A stretch of DNA of 64,000 nt from contig NZ_CP028092.1 in assembly GCF_005491705.1 (NCBI RefSeq), positions 3,658,001 through 3,722,000 on the forward strand, read 5' to 3'. This document shows positions 1 through 7,669 of this stretch, in pieces (the stretch's first letter is position 1; every line of letters starts with the position of its first letter). The position numbers were made by a program, and so were the translations under genes. Under the pieces are notes generated by a model, which was given only the letters and a program-made list of their open reading frames with translations, searched no databases and had not been told where the DNA came from. Source of the stretch: Pontibacter sp. SGAir0037. Lineage in GTDB: Bacteria > Bacteroidota > Bacteroidia > Cytophagales > Hymenobacteraceae.

Positions 1-626
1 GAAGTGTTATCAACCTTAAAGTTTTCTACAGATGGCAAAATAGCCTTCGCATCCAGCAGCGCCTGCAAATCGCGGGCAACACCGTAGTGTGAAGCAGCAT
101 CTGCACGGTTAGGCGTAAGGCCAATTTCGAAAACAGCATCTGGGTTCAGACCGAAGTATTCAGCAGCAGGCGTGCCGTTCGGCAAGTCTGTATCCAGTAC
201 TATAATACCTGCATGCGAGGTTCCGATGCCTATCTCATCTTCGGCACAAATCATACCTTCCGATACAGCACCTCTAATCTTCGACTTTTTTATTTTAAAA
301 GGCTCGCCACCTGTAGGGTATAAGGTACTGTTTACCGTTGCTACCACTACCTTCTGGCCGGCAGCCACGTTAGGAGCCCCACATACTATATTGCTTGGTG
401 TATCTGTACCAATATCTACGGTTGTTACGCTTAAGCGGTCTGCATCCGGATGGCGCTCACAGGTTAGCACCTCTCCGATCACAATCCCTTCCAGGCCACC
501 ATCTACGGCCTCTATGGCATGAATACCTTCCACTTCCAGGCCAGCGCCTGTTAGCAGTGCCCCTACTTCTTCAGCAGGTTTATCTATGTTTATAAGTTGC
601 TTAAGCCAGTCGTACGAAATCAGCAT
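1..626 (-). CDS. pheT: Phenylalanine--tRNA ligase beta subunit, N-terminal part (runs off the window)
   Basis: The beta subunit of cytoplasmic phenylalanyl-tRNA synthetase joins with PheS to charge tRNA-Phe. Only the first 208 codons lie inside the window. The protein opens MLISYDWLKQLI, the usual start of bacterial PheT. It continues into the tRNA-binding OB-fold domain at about residues 40-150, with typical stretches such as CERHPDADRLSV, NIVCGAPNV and GMICAEDEIG, and then enters the B3/B4 region (IGLTPNRADA). The start at 626 is chosen because it gives this canonical N-terminus. No Shine-Dalgarno site is visible, which is normal in Bacteroidota. A TAATTTTG sequence on the minus strand (682-689) resembles the Bacteroidota -7 promoter element, but no well-placed -33 TTG accompanies it. 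The remaining three quarters of the gene is outside the window, so intactness cannot be judged. Confidence 0.95.
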   Translation of the reverse strand, partial: MLISYDWLKQLINIDKPAEEVGALLTGAGLEVEGIHAIEAVDGGLEGIVIGEVLTCERHPDADRLSVTTVDIGTDTPSNIVCGAPNVAAGQKVVVATVNSTLYPTGGEPFKIKKSKIRGAVSEGMICAEDEIGIGTSHAGIIVLDTDLPNGTPAAEYFGLNPDAVFEIGLTPNRADAASHYGVARDLQALLDAKAILPSVENFKVDNT

Positions 627-1016
627 ATCTTTTTCTGTTGATGATATAGCAGGGCAATTCGTTCTGTTAGTGCCCGAATCTCAAAATTAAGGATTTAATC
701 TGTAATGGGATAAAATTTGACAAAGGACTGTTAGATTTCGTGACAAAGAACTATTTGACTTTTTGATATAGTAGTTAGCCAGAAAGCTTACTCAGAAACT
801 GCTTTTTGTAAAATAAAATTTATAAATAATGAAGCAGAAATGGTCTCTGCTCTCAATTAAAATGTAGAAAAAAGGTATTCAGCTTCTGGCGCTTGACTTC
901 TAAATTGAAGAAACATTAAAGCAGCTAATTTAACCTATCCTATTTCTTTTATCCTCTATTACACAATATTTTGTCACAGAGCCTTATATATAATAGTACC
1001 TTGTCAAAACGGAAAC
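627..1016. other. AT-rich spacer without a recognisable gene
   Basis: This is 390 bases between the pheT start and the 3' end of the DUF1684 gene. I see no supported ORF, RNA gene or strong hairpin. The pheT promoter should lie here, and the best candidate is only a -7-like TAATTTTG at 682-689 on the minus strand. Confidence 0.5.
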
Positions 1017-1634
1017 CTACTGCTTCTCATACACCTTCTCCCCAGCAGGAATTGCGACAGTTAAATGGTTGTCTCGGGGTGGAACAGGACATACATACTC
1101 ACCGTTGTAGGCGCAGAAAGGACTATAAGCACGGTTAAAATCGAGGGTGATAGTCTTAGGGTTTTCTTTAAAAGGCACATCCAAATAGCGGCCACCACCA
1201 TAGGTCTCAAAGCCGTTGGTTTTATCGGTGAAAGGTACAAAGAACGCTTCTTCCTCTGCTTTCACTTTCTTATATAGTGTTAACTTCTGCGCCTGCCCCT
1301 CTATCTGGAAAGATGCAACGGCATAGCGCAGGTAAGCTTCGGAACTACCATTGGTCATAGGCATGTGCAGCGTATCTTTCTGCGCGAACTCCTGCACTTC
1401 GGCTTTTATGCGGTAATCGAGGTTAGGCTCGTAATACACCAGATTCTTAAAAGCTTTTCGGTCTTCCTCCTCAAAAGGGCTATTCGCCCTGCTCCGGAAC
1501 GATAAATCTTTTTCTTCCCGCTCTTTCTGCAGCGGCAAGAGATAGTTATCGTCACTTAACAGCGACTCACTTATAAAATACACCAATACCAAGGCAATAC
1601 CAGCAAATATGATCAGCTTAAAAGGGCGCTTCAT
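1017..1634 (-). CDS. DUF1684 family protein, membrane-anchored or exported
   Basis: This 205-residue protein has the conserved C-terminal signature of the DUF1684 family: YGGGRYLDVPF, then LDFNRAYSPFCAYN, then CPVPPRDN and a final IPAGEKVY. The middle holds FKNLVYYEPNLDYRIKAEV, also typical. The biochemical role of the family is not established as far as I know. An N-terminal hydrophobic stretch at about residues 5-22 (FKLIIFAGIALVLVYFI) predicts an uncleaved signal anchor or a signal peptide, so the domain probably faces the periplasm. I chose the ATG at 1634 because an upstream extension to 1682 (TTG) would add 16 residues before the hydrophobic segment. The gene is followed at once by AT-rich spacer on both sides and appears monocistronic. 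Confidence 0.85.
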   Translation of the reverse strand: MKRPFKLIIFAGIALVLVYFISESLLSDDNYLLPLQKEREEKDLSFRSRANSPFEEEDRKAFKNLVYYEPNLDYRIKAEVQEFAQKDTLHMPMTNGSSEAYLRYAVASFQIEGQAQKLTLYKKVKAEEEAFFVPFTDKTNGFETYGGGRYLDVPFKENPKTITLDFNRAYSPFCAYNGEYVCPVPPRDNHLTVAIPAGEKVYEKQ

Positions 1635-1937
1635 GTACAATACACAATTTAGATTTAAGCAAAGTTCGGAATTTTTGAGCAAGGAAAGAGGGCTAAGTTT
1701 AAATCTATTAATCCTAAAAAGACAATAAATATGTTACGCCCTCTATTATATATACTGTACGCGGATTTAAATTTGAACTTTATATTGAAAAGCTGATTAC
1801 CCATGCAACCTGGTGCTTCTTGTTTAACAGCTAAACGAAGTTCAGGAACTGGTATTACGTATGTAACTGTATCAGCTCTTACACCTATTACTGAAAGTTT
1901 ATAAAAACAAAAGCATGCTTTAAAAAGTAGAACTACT
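1635..1937. other. Intergenic region between divergent genes
   Basis: About 300 bases separate the divergently transcribed DUF1684 and YwbE-like genes and should carry both promoters. I see no convincing -33/-7 pair and no ORF worth calling. Confidence 0.4.
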
Positions 1938-2144
1938 ATGGACGGAAGAAAAAGAGCAAATATCAAACCTGGCCTGCACGTAAACATTGTCATGAAAGAA
2001 GACCAGCGCTCAGGCGATTTAACAGAAGGCTATGTACAGGACATCCTAACTAATTCACCTAACCACCCACATGGCATTAAAGTACGGCTTGAGACAGGCG
2101 AAGTAGGGCGCGTGAAGGAAATCATTTCGGAGTTAGAAGGTTAG
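1938..2144 (+). CDS. YwbE family protein (DUF2196)
   Basis: This 68-residue protein matches the small YwbE/DUF2196 family along its full length. It shows MDGRKRANIKPGLHV at the start, VMKEDQRSGDLTEGYVQDIL in the centre, then NSPNHPHGIKVRLETGEVGRV near the end. The fold is expected to be a small beta-barrel. The family has no firm function that I can name; its lysine/arginine-rich nature suggests nucleic acid or ribosome contact, which is only a guess. The ATG at 1938 gives the standard family start. The gene converges with the four-helix-bundle gene, with only 20 bases between the stops, and that spacer holds a repeat and a palindrome. Confidence 0.85.
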   Translation: MDGRKRANIKPGLHVNIVMKEDQRSGDLTEGYVQDILTNSPNHPHGIKVRLETGEVGRVKEIISELEG

Positions 2145-2176
2145 AAAGTTAAAACGTTAGAAAGTTATAACTTTCT
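2130..2176. repeat. GTTAGAAAGTT-type short repeats ending in an 18-bp palindrome
   Basis: Between the two convergent genes the sequence repeats GTTAGAAGGTTAGAAAGTT and GTTAGAAAGTT. It ends in the perfect palindrome AGAAAGTTATAACTTTCT at 2159-2176, which overlaps the stop codon of the four-helix-bundle gene. Related GTTAG-rich sequence lies upstream of that gene (2521-2540 and 2771-2815). It may act as a weak bidirectional terminator or mark the edge of a mobile cassette; neither is proven. Confidence 0.6.
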
Positions 2177-2512
2177 TTTGGCTACCGATGATTGCCGCGC
2201 TTTAGTAAGAATTCCTGTGATGGCTTTGGCCTCTTCTTTCAGTAAAGCTAATCGACTGGCTGAAATAATTTCTGCTTCCTCCAACACAACTCCTATTTTT
2301 GAGATGAATTCATTATTTGACCTTGCTCGGCAGGCCGCTCTATAATTGGCCGCAACTGAAGTACCAGCCCTTAGCAACTGCTTACCTAATATCTGGGCCT
2401 TAAGGTTGTTCGAAAGTGCCTGTACGAGTTTGATTACACGTAGAGCAAAAGCTTTCGTTCGCGCCTTAAACTGCTCCGCAAAATCATAATTTCTCAACCT
2501 CTCTGCCTCCAT
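2165..2512 (-). CDS. Four helix bundle protein (23S rRNA intervening-sequence / S23 family)
   Basis: This 115-residue protein belongs to the widespread four-helix-bundle family (TIGR02436 type), whose members occur in 23S rRNA intervening sequences and as Avd-like accessory proteins of diversity-generating retroelements. The signatures are VIKLVQAL near residue 30, then QLLRAGTSVAANYRAACRARSNNEFISKIGVVLEEAEI and a closing region with ALLKEEAKAITGILTKA. No reverse transcriptase or template/variable repeat pair is nearby, so this is the stand-alone form, whose function is unknown. The start at 2512 sits inside a 37-bp direct repeat that recurs 257 bp upstream. GTTAG-type repeats flank both ends of the gene, which suggests insertion as a cassette between ywbE-like and radC genes. 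Confidence 0.85.
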   Translation of the reverse strand: MEAERLRNYDFAEQFKARTKAFALRVIKLVQALSNNLKAQILGKQLLRAGTSVAANYRAACRARSNNEFISKIGVVLEEAEIISASRLALLKEEAKAITGILTKARQSSVAKRKL

Positions 2513-2794
2513 TACCTAACAAATTTAACTCCCTAACATTAACCCTAAGCAAAAAATAGCAGCTAAGTTTTCTATCACATTTGTAGAGCCTAACCCAAAT
2601 CAGGGCGGTGTAGTAGAACAACCTAGTGGGGATACAGAGTTGTTTAGGTGGGCGTTCCGAGCTACTTTGTATTTCGGTGCAGACTATGCGAATTTGACTT
2701 ATAATTTTTCACAAAACAAAAGCGTAGTTAATCCGGGATTTGACTTTACACAGGGGGCTCTGCCTCCATTACCTAACAAATTTAACTCCCTAAC
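2501..2794. repeat. 37-bp exact direct repeat bracketing 220 bp
   Basis: Positions 2501-2537 and 2758-2794 are identical over 37 bases (beginning CTCTGCCTCCATTACC). The first copy covers the ATG and upstream leader of the four-helix-bundle gene; the second copy lies next to the radC stop. The 220 bp in between contain only a short unconvincing ORF (2640-2858). The arrangement fits a segmental insertion or duplication of the gene's leader, leaving a second, unused start region upstream. Confidence 0.85.
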
Positions 2795-2811
2795 TCCTCA
2801 ACTTTCTAACT

Positions 2812-3525
2812 TCAAAGAATTCCTTCGTCGGCAAAACTATAGTAGTCGTCGTCGGTGAAAATGATGTGGTCGAGAATAGGGAGGTCCAGGAATTGGCCAG
2901 CTTCTTTCATTTTCTTAGTGAGAGCAATATCGGCGCCACTGGGTTTAATATTGCCGCTAGGATGGTTGTGCACCAAGATAATAGAACTGGCCAGCTGCTC
3001 CAGCGCCTTTTTGAAGATAATTTTAGGATCGGCTACAGTACCTGCTACACCACCAATGCTAATACTTTCCTTTTTCATGACAATGTTTGCACGGTTCAGC
3101 AAAATTACCCAGAACTCTTCGTGCGGCAGATCCAGCAGTTGGGGTTTGATATAATTGTAGATATCGGTAGAGCAGGTAATGCGGGTTTTAGCCGCCGTGG
3201 CTGTTTCTTTTCTTCTGCGCCCTAATTCCAGTGCGCTAACAATCGCAATTGCCTTAGCCTCGCCTATTCCCTTGTGCTTCTTCAGGTCGTTTACCGTTAG
3301 CTTTGCCAGTTCGTTCAAATCGTTGCCTACGGCAGCCAGTATCAGTTTGGAAACATCTACGGCGGTAAGTTTGGGAGTACCTGACCCAATCAGAATGGCT
3401 ATCAATTCGGCATCGCTTAGGGCAGCCTTGCCTTTCAGCAGTAATTTCTCGCGCGGACGATCTTCTTCTGCCCAGGTTTTAATGTTAAGCGATTGTGAAT
3501 AAGACAAAGTTCCAGGTTGTTCCAT
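2812..3525 (-). CDS. radC: RadC family JAMM/MPN-domain protein
   Basis: This 237-residue protein has the normal RadC layout. The N-terminal region (WAEEDRPREKLLLKGKAALSDAELIAILI) is a UPF0758-type segment. A helix-hairpin-helix motif follows at KHKGIGEAKAIAI (about residues 84-95). The C-terminal JAMM metalloprotease-like domain carries the zinc-binding pattern HNHPSGN...SGAD, with H186, H188, S196 and D199. Length is usual for the family. RadC was named for DNA repair, but that role is disputed; family members are often linked to mobile DNA. The ATG at 3525 gives the expected N-terminus. The gene is transcribed toward the repeat-flanked four-helix-bundle gene. Confidence 0.93.
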   Translation of the reverse strand: MEQPGTLSYSQSLNIKTWAEEDRPREKLLLKGKAALSDAELIAILIGSGTPKLTAVDVSKLILAAVGNDLNELAKLTVNDLKKHKGIGEAKAIAIVSALELGRRRKETATAAKTRITCSTDIYNYIKPQLLDLPHEEFWVILLNRANIVMKKESISIGGVAGTVADPKIIFKKALEQLASSIILVHNHPSGNIKPSGADIALTKKMKEAGQFLDLPILDHIIFTDDDYYSFADEGIL

Positions 3526-3695
3526 GTGTTTGTACTACGGTATAATATTTGCAAAATCAGGATGTAGCTAACTGAATTTCATTTGCGCTCAAATAGTTCA
3601 GTTACACCAGTACAATCATTCAAATTGTTTTTATTCATTTAACTTAAAGCCAAAAACTGCACAGGCATGCCCTATTCGCAGTTTAAACAATAAAT

Positions 3696-4928
3696 ATGCA
3701 ACGGATATTTTCAGCTGGAATCATCTTATTGATTCTGTTCCTGGTGGATCTGTATGTTTTTCAGGCAGTAAGAACTGTCACTCAAAACATAGCTCCGCTT
3801 ACGCAACGCTTTTTCTATATTGCCTACTGGGCAATTTTTGCCATAACGGCAGCTACTTTTCTGCTATTTACTGCCACACGTGGCACTCCTCCTACTGCTT
3901 TCCAGACTTATCTGTCGAGCACACTCTTTATCCTGTTTGCCTGCAAACTGGTAGTAGTGTTGTTCCTGTTTATAGACGACTTGGTTAGAATAGGCAAAGT
4001 TGTGGTAAACAGCACTAGCCAAGAGGCCGCTTTTGATCCGTCACGCAGTAAATTTCTCAGTCAGCTAGGACTAGTAATGGCGGCCATTCCGTTTACAGCT
4101 TCAATTTACGGCATGGTAAAAGGTGCGTACGATTACCGCGTAAAGCGTATTACCCTGCGCTTTCCTAACCTGCCACAGGCGTTCGACGGCTATAAAATGC
4201 TGCAGATCTCAGACCTGCATACGGGCAGCTTTAATTCTACTTCGCCGCTTAAAGAAGCCGTGGAGCTTATTAATAAGCAGCAGGCCGACCTGGTTTTCTT
4301 TACAGGAGACCTGGTAAATAATATGGCTGTAGAACTACAGGAGCATCAGCATACATTAAAGGGCATCAGAGCTAAAACAGGCGTTTTCTCGGTTTTAGGC
4401 AACCACGACTACGGCGACTATGTGCAATGGGAGTCGAGGGAGGCTAAGCGCCAGAACCTGCAAACGCTTATAAACGCGCACCGGCAAATGGGTTGGGATA
4501 TTTTACTAAATGAGAACCGCCGTATTGAAAAAGATGGCGAACATATTTCTGTACTCGGTGTTGAAAACTGGGGAAACAGAGCAGGTTTTCCGAAGTATGG
4601 CGACCTGGCAAAAGCCTATAACGGCGCCGAAAACAGCCCCTTTAAAGTACTACTGTCGCACGACCCATCGCACTGGGATGGTGAAATTAACCAGCGTTTC
4701 CAGGACATCGACCTTACCTTATCCGGGCATACCCACGGCATGCAGTTTGGCATAAATGTGCCTGGCCTGAAATGGAGCCCAGTGCAGTATGTGTATAAGC
4801 AATGGGCGGGGTTATACCAGAAAGGCAAGCAATACCTTTACGTGAATACAGGCCTCGGCTTTCTTGGCTATCCGGGGAGAGTCGGTTTTTTGCCTGAGAT
4901 AACAGTTTTCGAATTGAAAAGAGTTTAA
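3696..4928 (+). CDS. Membrane-anchored metallophosphoesterase
   Basis: This 410-residue calcineurin-like phosphoesterase has an N-terminal membrane domain of about four helices (residues 5-25, 38-60, 75-95 and 122-142). The catalytic domain follows from about residue 165. Metal-binding motifs are all present and in order: SDLH (D173, H175), TGDLV (D205), GNHD (235-238), SH (H322) and GHTH (344-347). The substrate is unknown; relatives of this membrane type (YkuE-like) act on phosphoesters or UDP-sugar lipids, so the assignment stops at the family. The ATG at 3696 begins a hydrophobic segment. A clear terminator follows 20 bases after the stop, so the gene is probably monocistronic. Confidence 0.92.
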   Translation: MQRIFSAGIILLILFLVDLYVFQAVRTVTQNIAPLTQRFFYIAYWAIFAITAATFLLFTATRGTPPTAFQTYLSSTLFILFACKLVVVLFLFIDDLVRIGKVVVNSTSQEAAFDPSRSKFLSQLGLVMAAIPFTASIYGMVKGAYDYRVKRITLRFPNLPQAFDGYKMLQISDLHTGSFNSTSPLKEAVELINKQQADLVFFTGDLVNNMAVELQEHQHTLKGIRAKTGVFSVLGNHDYGDYVQWESREAKRQNLQTLINAHRQMGWDILLNENRRIEKDGEHISVLGVENWGNRAGFPKYGDLAKAYNGAENSPFKVLLSHDPSHWDGEINQRFQDIDLTLSGHTHGMQFGINVPGLKWSPVQYVYKQWAGLYQKGKQYLYVNTGLGFLGYPGRVGFLPEITVFELKRV

Positions 4929-4948
4929 AGCTTGTATCACTTTTAGTA

Positions 4949-4982
4949 AAAAGGCGAGTCGTGCTGGAGGCCCGCCTTTTTA
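4949..4982 (+). terminator. Rho-independent terminator after the metallophosphoesterase gene
   Basis: AAAAGGCG (4949-4956) pairs with CGCCTTTT (4973-4980), and more T residues follow. It lies directly downstream of the stop at 4928. Confidence 0.8.
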
Positions 4983-5261
4983 TTTACCTCAATTAAATCA
5001 TATTCTATAGCTCATATATTTATACCCAATAAAATATAACAGGCTATTAAAATAAATTAACATCCACTAAACCCAGCCATACATTTACCTATTCTTCAAC
5101 ATATTAAGTATAAAAAACCTATACAAACCTGCCTTCTCTAATGCTTAAAATATAAACATTTCATAGATCAATGCGTAAAACAAAACAGGCATAAAGCTGA
5201 GTAATTTTATATTTACAGCATCCAAAAAAGCCTTTTTAAGTTTATCTTAAATATAACAACT

Positions 5262-5930
5262 ATGAAAAAGTCAATTCTTTCGATATTTGCAATAAGTACT
5301 TTATTATTTACTTCCTGTGGCGAAAATGGTACTTCTACAGAAGTGGCAGAAAGCCGGGGTGAGGTAAATTCCGATCAGATTAATGGATACGGACAAGATC
5401 CTGCTCATTCTTCGGCAACCGAAGACCAGGGGCCTGAAATGGTCTGGATGGATAGAGCTGAAAATATAGCAGGCCAAATGGCCAGAGACTTACAACTCGA
5501 CAGAGACAAGCAAGACGAGGTTCAGCAGATTATTTATGAGCGAGAGAGAAAATTAGGTGAGGCTGAAGATGAATTAAACTACAGCGAGACTGCACGTATG
5601 GGTGGCGAATCTGATAACGACACACGTAACGACATGAGCAATAACAACAATACGAACATGAACGCTGACCGCAGCAACAATGCTGGCAATGCCTACACTG
5701 GCAATAGCGCTGTAAATGATGAGGCGGGCAATAATTTAGACATGAGAGAATCAGAAATGAATGAACAGCGGAAGCAGATAAAAGATGAAACTGATACACA
5801 GTTACAAGAGGTGCTTTCTGCAGACCAGTTCAAAATGTATAAGCAAAACCATGACAAGTATAGCACTATGAGCAGCGATGCATCTTCTGGTCAGAGTAGC
5901 CAAATGAAGCAACCATCTGCTAATCAGTAA
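5262..5930 (+). CDS. Asn-rich lipoprotein with Spy/CpxP-like helical segments
   Basis: This 222-residue protein starts with a lipoprotein signal peptide ending in the lipobox FTSC (Cys19), so it should be lipid-anchored. Two charged helical segments (about residues 63-95 and 165-200) resemble the halves of Spy/CpxP or DUF4890-type proteins: the first has QMARDLQLDRDKQDEVQQII, the second KDETDTQLQEVLSADQFKMY. Between them lies an Asn/Asp/Met-rich low-complexity linker (residues ~110-155). Spy-like proteins are envelope chaperones or metal/stress sensors; that role here is an inference from the pattern only. The ATG at 5262 precedes a typical Lys-Lys signal start. It is bounded by terminators on both sides and is monocistronic. 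Confidence 0.75.
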   Translation: MKKSILSIFAISTLLFTSCGENGTSTEVAESRGEVNSDQINGYGQDPAHSSATEDQGPEMVWMDRAENIAGQMARDLQLDRDKQDEVQQIIYERERKLGEAEDELNYSETARMGGESDNDTRNDMSNNNNTNMNADRSNNAGNAYTGNSAVNDEAGNNLDMRESEMNEQRKQIKDETDTQLQEVLSADQFKMYKQNHDKYSTMSSDASSGQSSQMKQPSANQ

Positions 5931-5946
5931 TAATTATTCAGACACA

Positions 5947-5992
5947 ACACAAAGAAGCCTGTAGCTAAAAAGTTACAGGCTTCTTTGTGTTA
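5947..5992 (+). terminator. Strong hairpin terminator after the lipoprotein gene
   Basis: A perfect 17-bp stem (5947-5963 with 5974-5990) closes a 10-base loop, 16 bases after the lipoprotein stop. The right arm is T-rich (TTCTTTGTGT). Confidence 0.85.
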
Positions 5993-6240
5993 AAATATAG
6001 CAGCCTTTGTATACTAAGCAACTATTATAGAGCGTATATAAGTAGTATATACTGCCTCCTAAGCCAGTTTATGTAGCAATATTTTCAAAGTACTTAAAGC
6101 CTGATTCTTCTTAATTTGGAATTAAACAAGTGAAGATTTAGCTTTATAAGAAAACTAGGCTGTTGTATTTAATTTCCTCATGCTAACGTATGTTATCAAC
6201 ACAGATGGCTTAGTTACCAATTAGTCCTGATTTTAAGTTA

Positions 6241-6903
6241 ATGCTTCGACACCTATTACTTTTATTTACTTTTTGCCTATTACTGGTTACCTGCCTGCCT
6301 GCGCAAGCACAAAGGCAAATACGGGTAAGAGGTACTATATTACAACCCGACAAAACAACTCCTATTCCTGGTGCCGGAATTATAAAAGTTGGCAATAGTA
6401 CAGGGGTAGCTTCCGACCAGAACGGCAATTTCCTGATTGATATTCAGACTGAAGATACACTCCTGATACGTGCCGTAGGTTACAAACCTGTGCTTTATCT
6501 GCCTCAGAAGCTACTGGTGTCGGAAGTAAGGGTAAATATTGTTATGCAGGAAGACAGCGTTATGCTGGGTGAAGTTTTGGTTACAACCCGGCCTTCGGAA
6601 GAAATGATACAACGTGCTTTACGGAACATGAAGCGTGCGGAACCAAACTATACGACCAAGCCGGGCTATGATCCCGCATTTAACCAACCTCCGCCAACTG
6701 TAACCGCTCCGGCGCCCGCTGCCCTTACTCCTTTTTCTATACCGGTATCAATGATCTTTGACATGCTTTCGAAAGAGGGCAAGCAAAATAGGCAGTTACA
6801 GGAACTACTCGAGCAACAGGAACTGGAAAAGAGGATTAACGAAAAGAAAAAAGAAAGGGAAGATTATAACCGTTTTTTTAAAGATAACAAAGGCTACGAG
6901 TAG
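6241..6903 (+). CDS. Secreted CarboxypepD_reg-like domain protein (paralogue 1)
   Basis: This 220-residue protein has a signal peptide (about residues 1-23, ending PAQAQ) and then one carboxypeptidase-regulatory-like beta-sandwich domain (about 25-115). Domain hallmarks are RGTILQPDKTTPIPGAGI, ASDQNGNFLIDI, LLIRAVGYKP and VNIVMQEDSVMLGEVLVT. In Bacteroidota this domain usually forms the N-terminal extension of TonB-dependent receptors, but here no plug or barrel follows. The rest is a Pro-rich linker and a charged coiled-coil-like tail (LLEQQELEKRINEKKKERE). Its partner is unknown. The next gene, 93 bases downstream, is a close paralogue, so the pair arose by tandem duplication. Confidence 0.8.
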   Translation: MLRHLLLLFTFCLLLVTCLPAQAQRQIRVRGTILQPDKTTPIPGAGIIKVGNSTGVASDQNGNFLIDIQTEDTLLIRAVGYKPVLYLPQKLLVSEVRVNIVMQEDSVMLGEVLVTTRPSEEMIQRALRNMKRAEPNYTTKPGYDPAFNQPPPTVTAPAPAALTPFSIPVSMIFDMLSKEGKQNRQLQELLEQQELEKRINEKKKEREDYNRFFKDNKGYE

Positions 6904-6996
6904 TACTCACCTTCCAAGAGTAGTATTTTAAATGCATCTTATGTAATTTAAGAAGATTAAAAACTTTACAAAGCTATACTATCCTAAGCAGCTATC

Positions 6997-7668
6997 ATGC
7001 TCCGCACCCTATCTCTTTTCATCCTGTTACTGATGCTGCTTTTCAGTTCCTATACCTCTTTCGCCCAAAGAACCGTTCGTATTCGCGGAACTGTGCTCCA
7101 ACCTGATAAAGAAACGCCCATAGAAGGAGCCGGAATTCTGCAGTTAGGCAGTAAAACAGCCGTAGCTTCTGATGCTGGCGGGAACTTTATTATCGATATC
7201 GGCTTAAACGACACACTTCTTATCCGAGCTGTGGGCTATAAGCCGATGCTTTACCTGCCCCAGATACTGCTGGTATCGGAAGTAAGGGCCAATATTATCA
7301 TGCAGGAAGATAGCGTTATGTTGGGCGAGGTAAAAGTTACCACAAGACCTTCGGAAGAAATGATACAGCGTGCTGTCCGTAACATGAAGCAGGAGAAACC
7401 AAACTACACTGCCAGGCCCGGGCATAACCCTGACATCAAACCTATAACTCCCGCTCCGCCTCCTCCGCCTAATGTTGTCCTTAACCCGCTTTCGGCATTT
7501 TCTAAAGAAGGAAGGCAAATAAGGGAGCTACATAAGATCAAGAAAAAGCTGGAGGAAGAAAAACAAAAGAAAGAAGAAAATGCCAGGCTACTGGAACAGG
7601 AAGAGGCACGCAAAAAAGCGAAAGAACTTTACAATAGCTTTTTTAAAGACTCAACCACTTCCCAATAA
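6997..7668 (+). CDS. Secreted CarboxypepD_reg-like domain protein (paralogue 2)
   Basis: This 223-residue protein is a tandem paralogue of the preceding gene product. It repeats the same order: signal peptide (ending SFAQ), CarboxypepD_reg-like domain with RGTVLQPDKETPIEGAGI and LLIRAVGYKPMLYLPQ, the block TTRPSEEMIQRA, a Pro-rich stretch (PAPPPPPN), then a highly charged helix (IKKKLEEEKQKKEENARLLEQEE) and a short ending with YNSFFKD. Conservation is highest in the domain and in the PSEEMIQRA(V/L)RNMK block, and weakest in the linker, which suggests the first two are functional. The stop lies 1 base from the stop of the convergent ABC ATPase gene. No function is known. Confidence 0.8.
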   Translation: MLRTLSLFILLLMLLFSSYTSFAQRTVRIRGTVLQPDKETPIEGAGILQLGSKTAVASDAGGNFIIDIGLNDTLLIRAVGYKPMLYLPQILLVSEVRANIIMQEDSVMLGEVKVTTRPSEEMIQRAVRNMKQEKPNYTARPGHNPDIKPITPAPPPPPNVVLNPLSAFSKEGRQIRELHKIKKKLEEEKQKKEENARLLEQEEARKKAKELYNSFFKDSTTSQ

Positions 7669-7669
7669 G

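Noticed and set aside
2165..2512. Possible diversity-generating retroelement around the four-helix-bundle (Avd-like) gene
   Set aside because: No reverse transcriptase and no template/variable repeat pair lies nearby; the 37-bp repeats do not differ at A positions.
2640..2858. Plus-strand ORF between the 37-bp repeats
   Set aside because: It has no domain, runs antisense into radC, and begins at TTG in repeat-bounded sequence.
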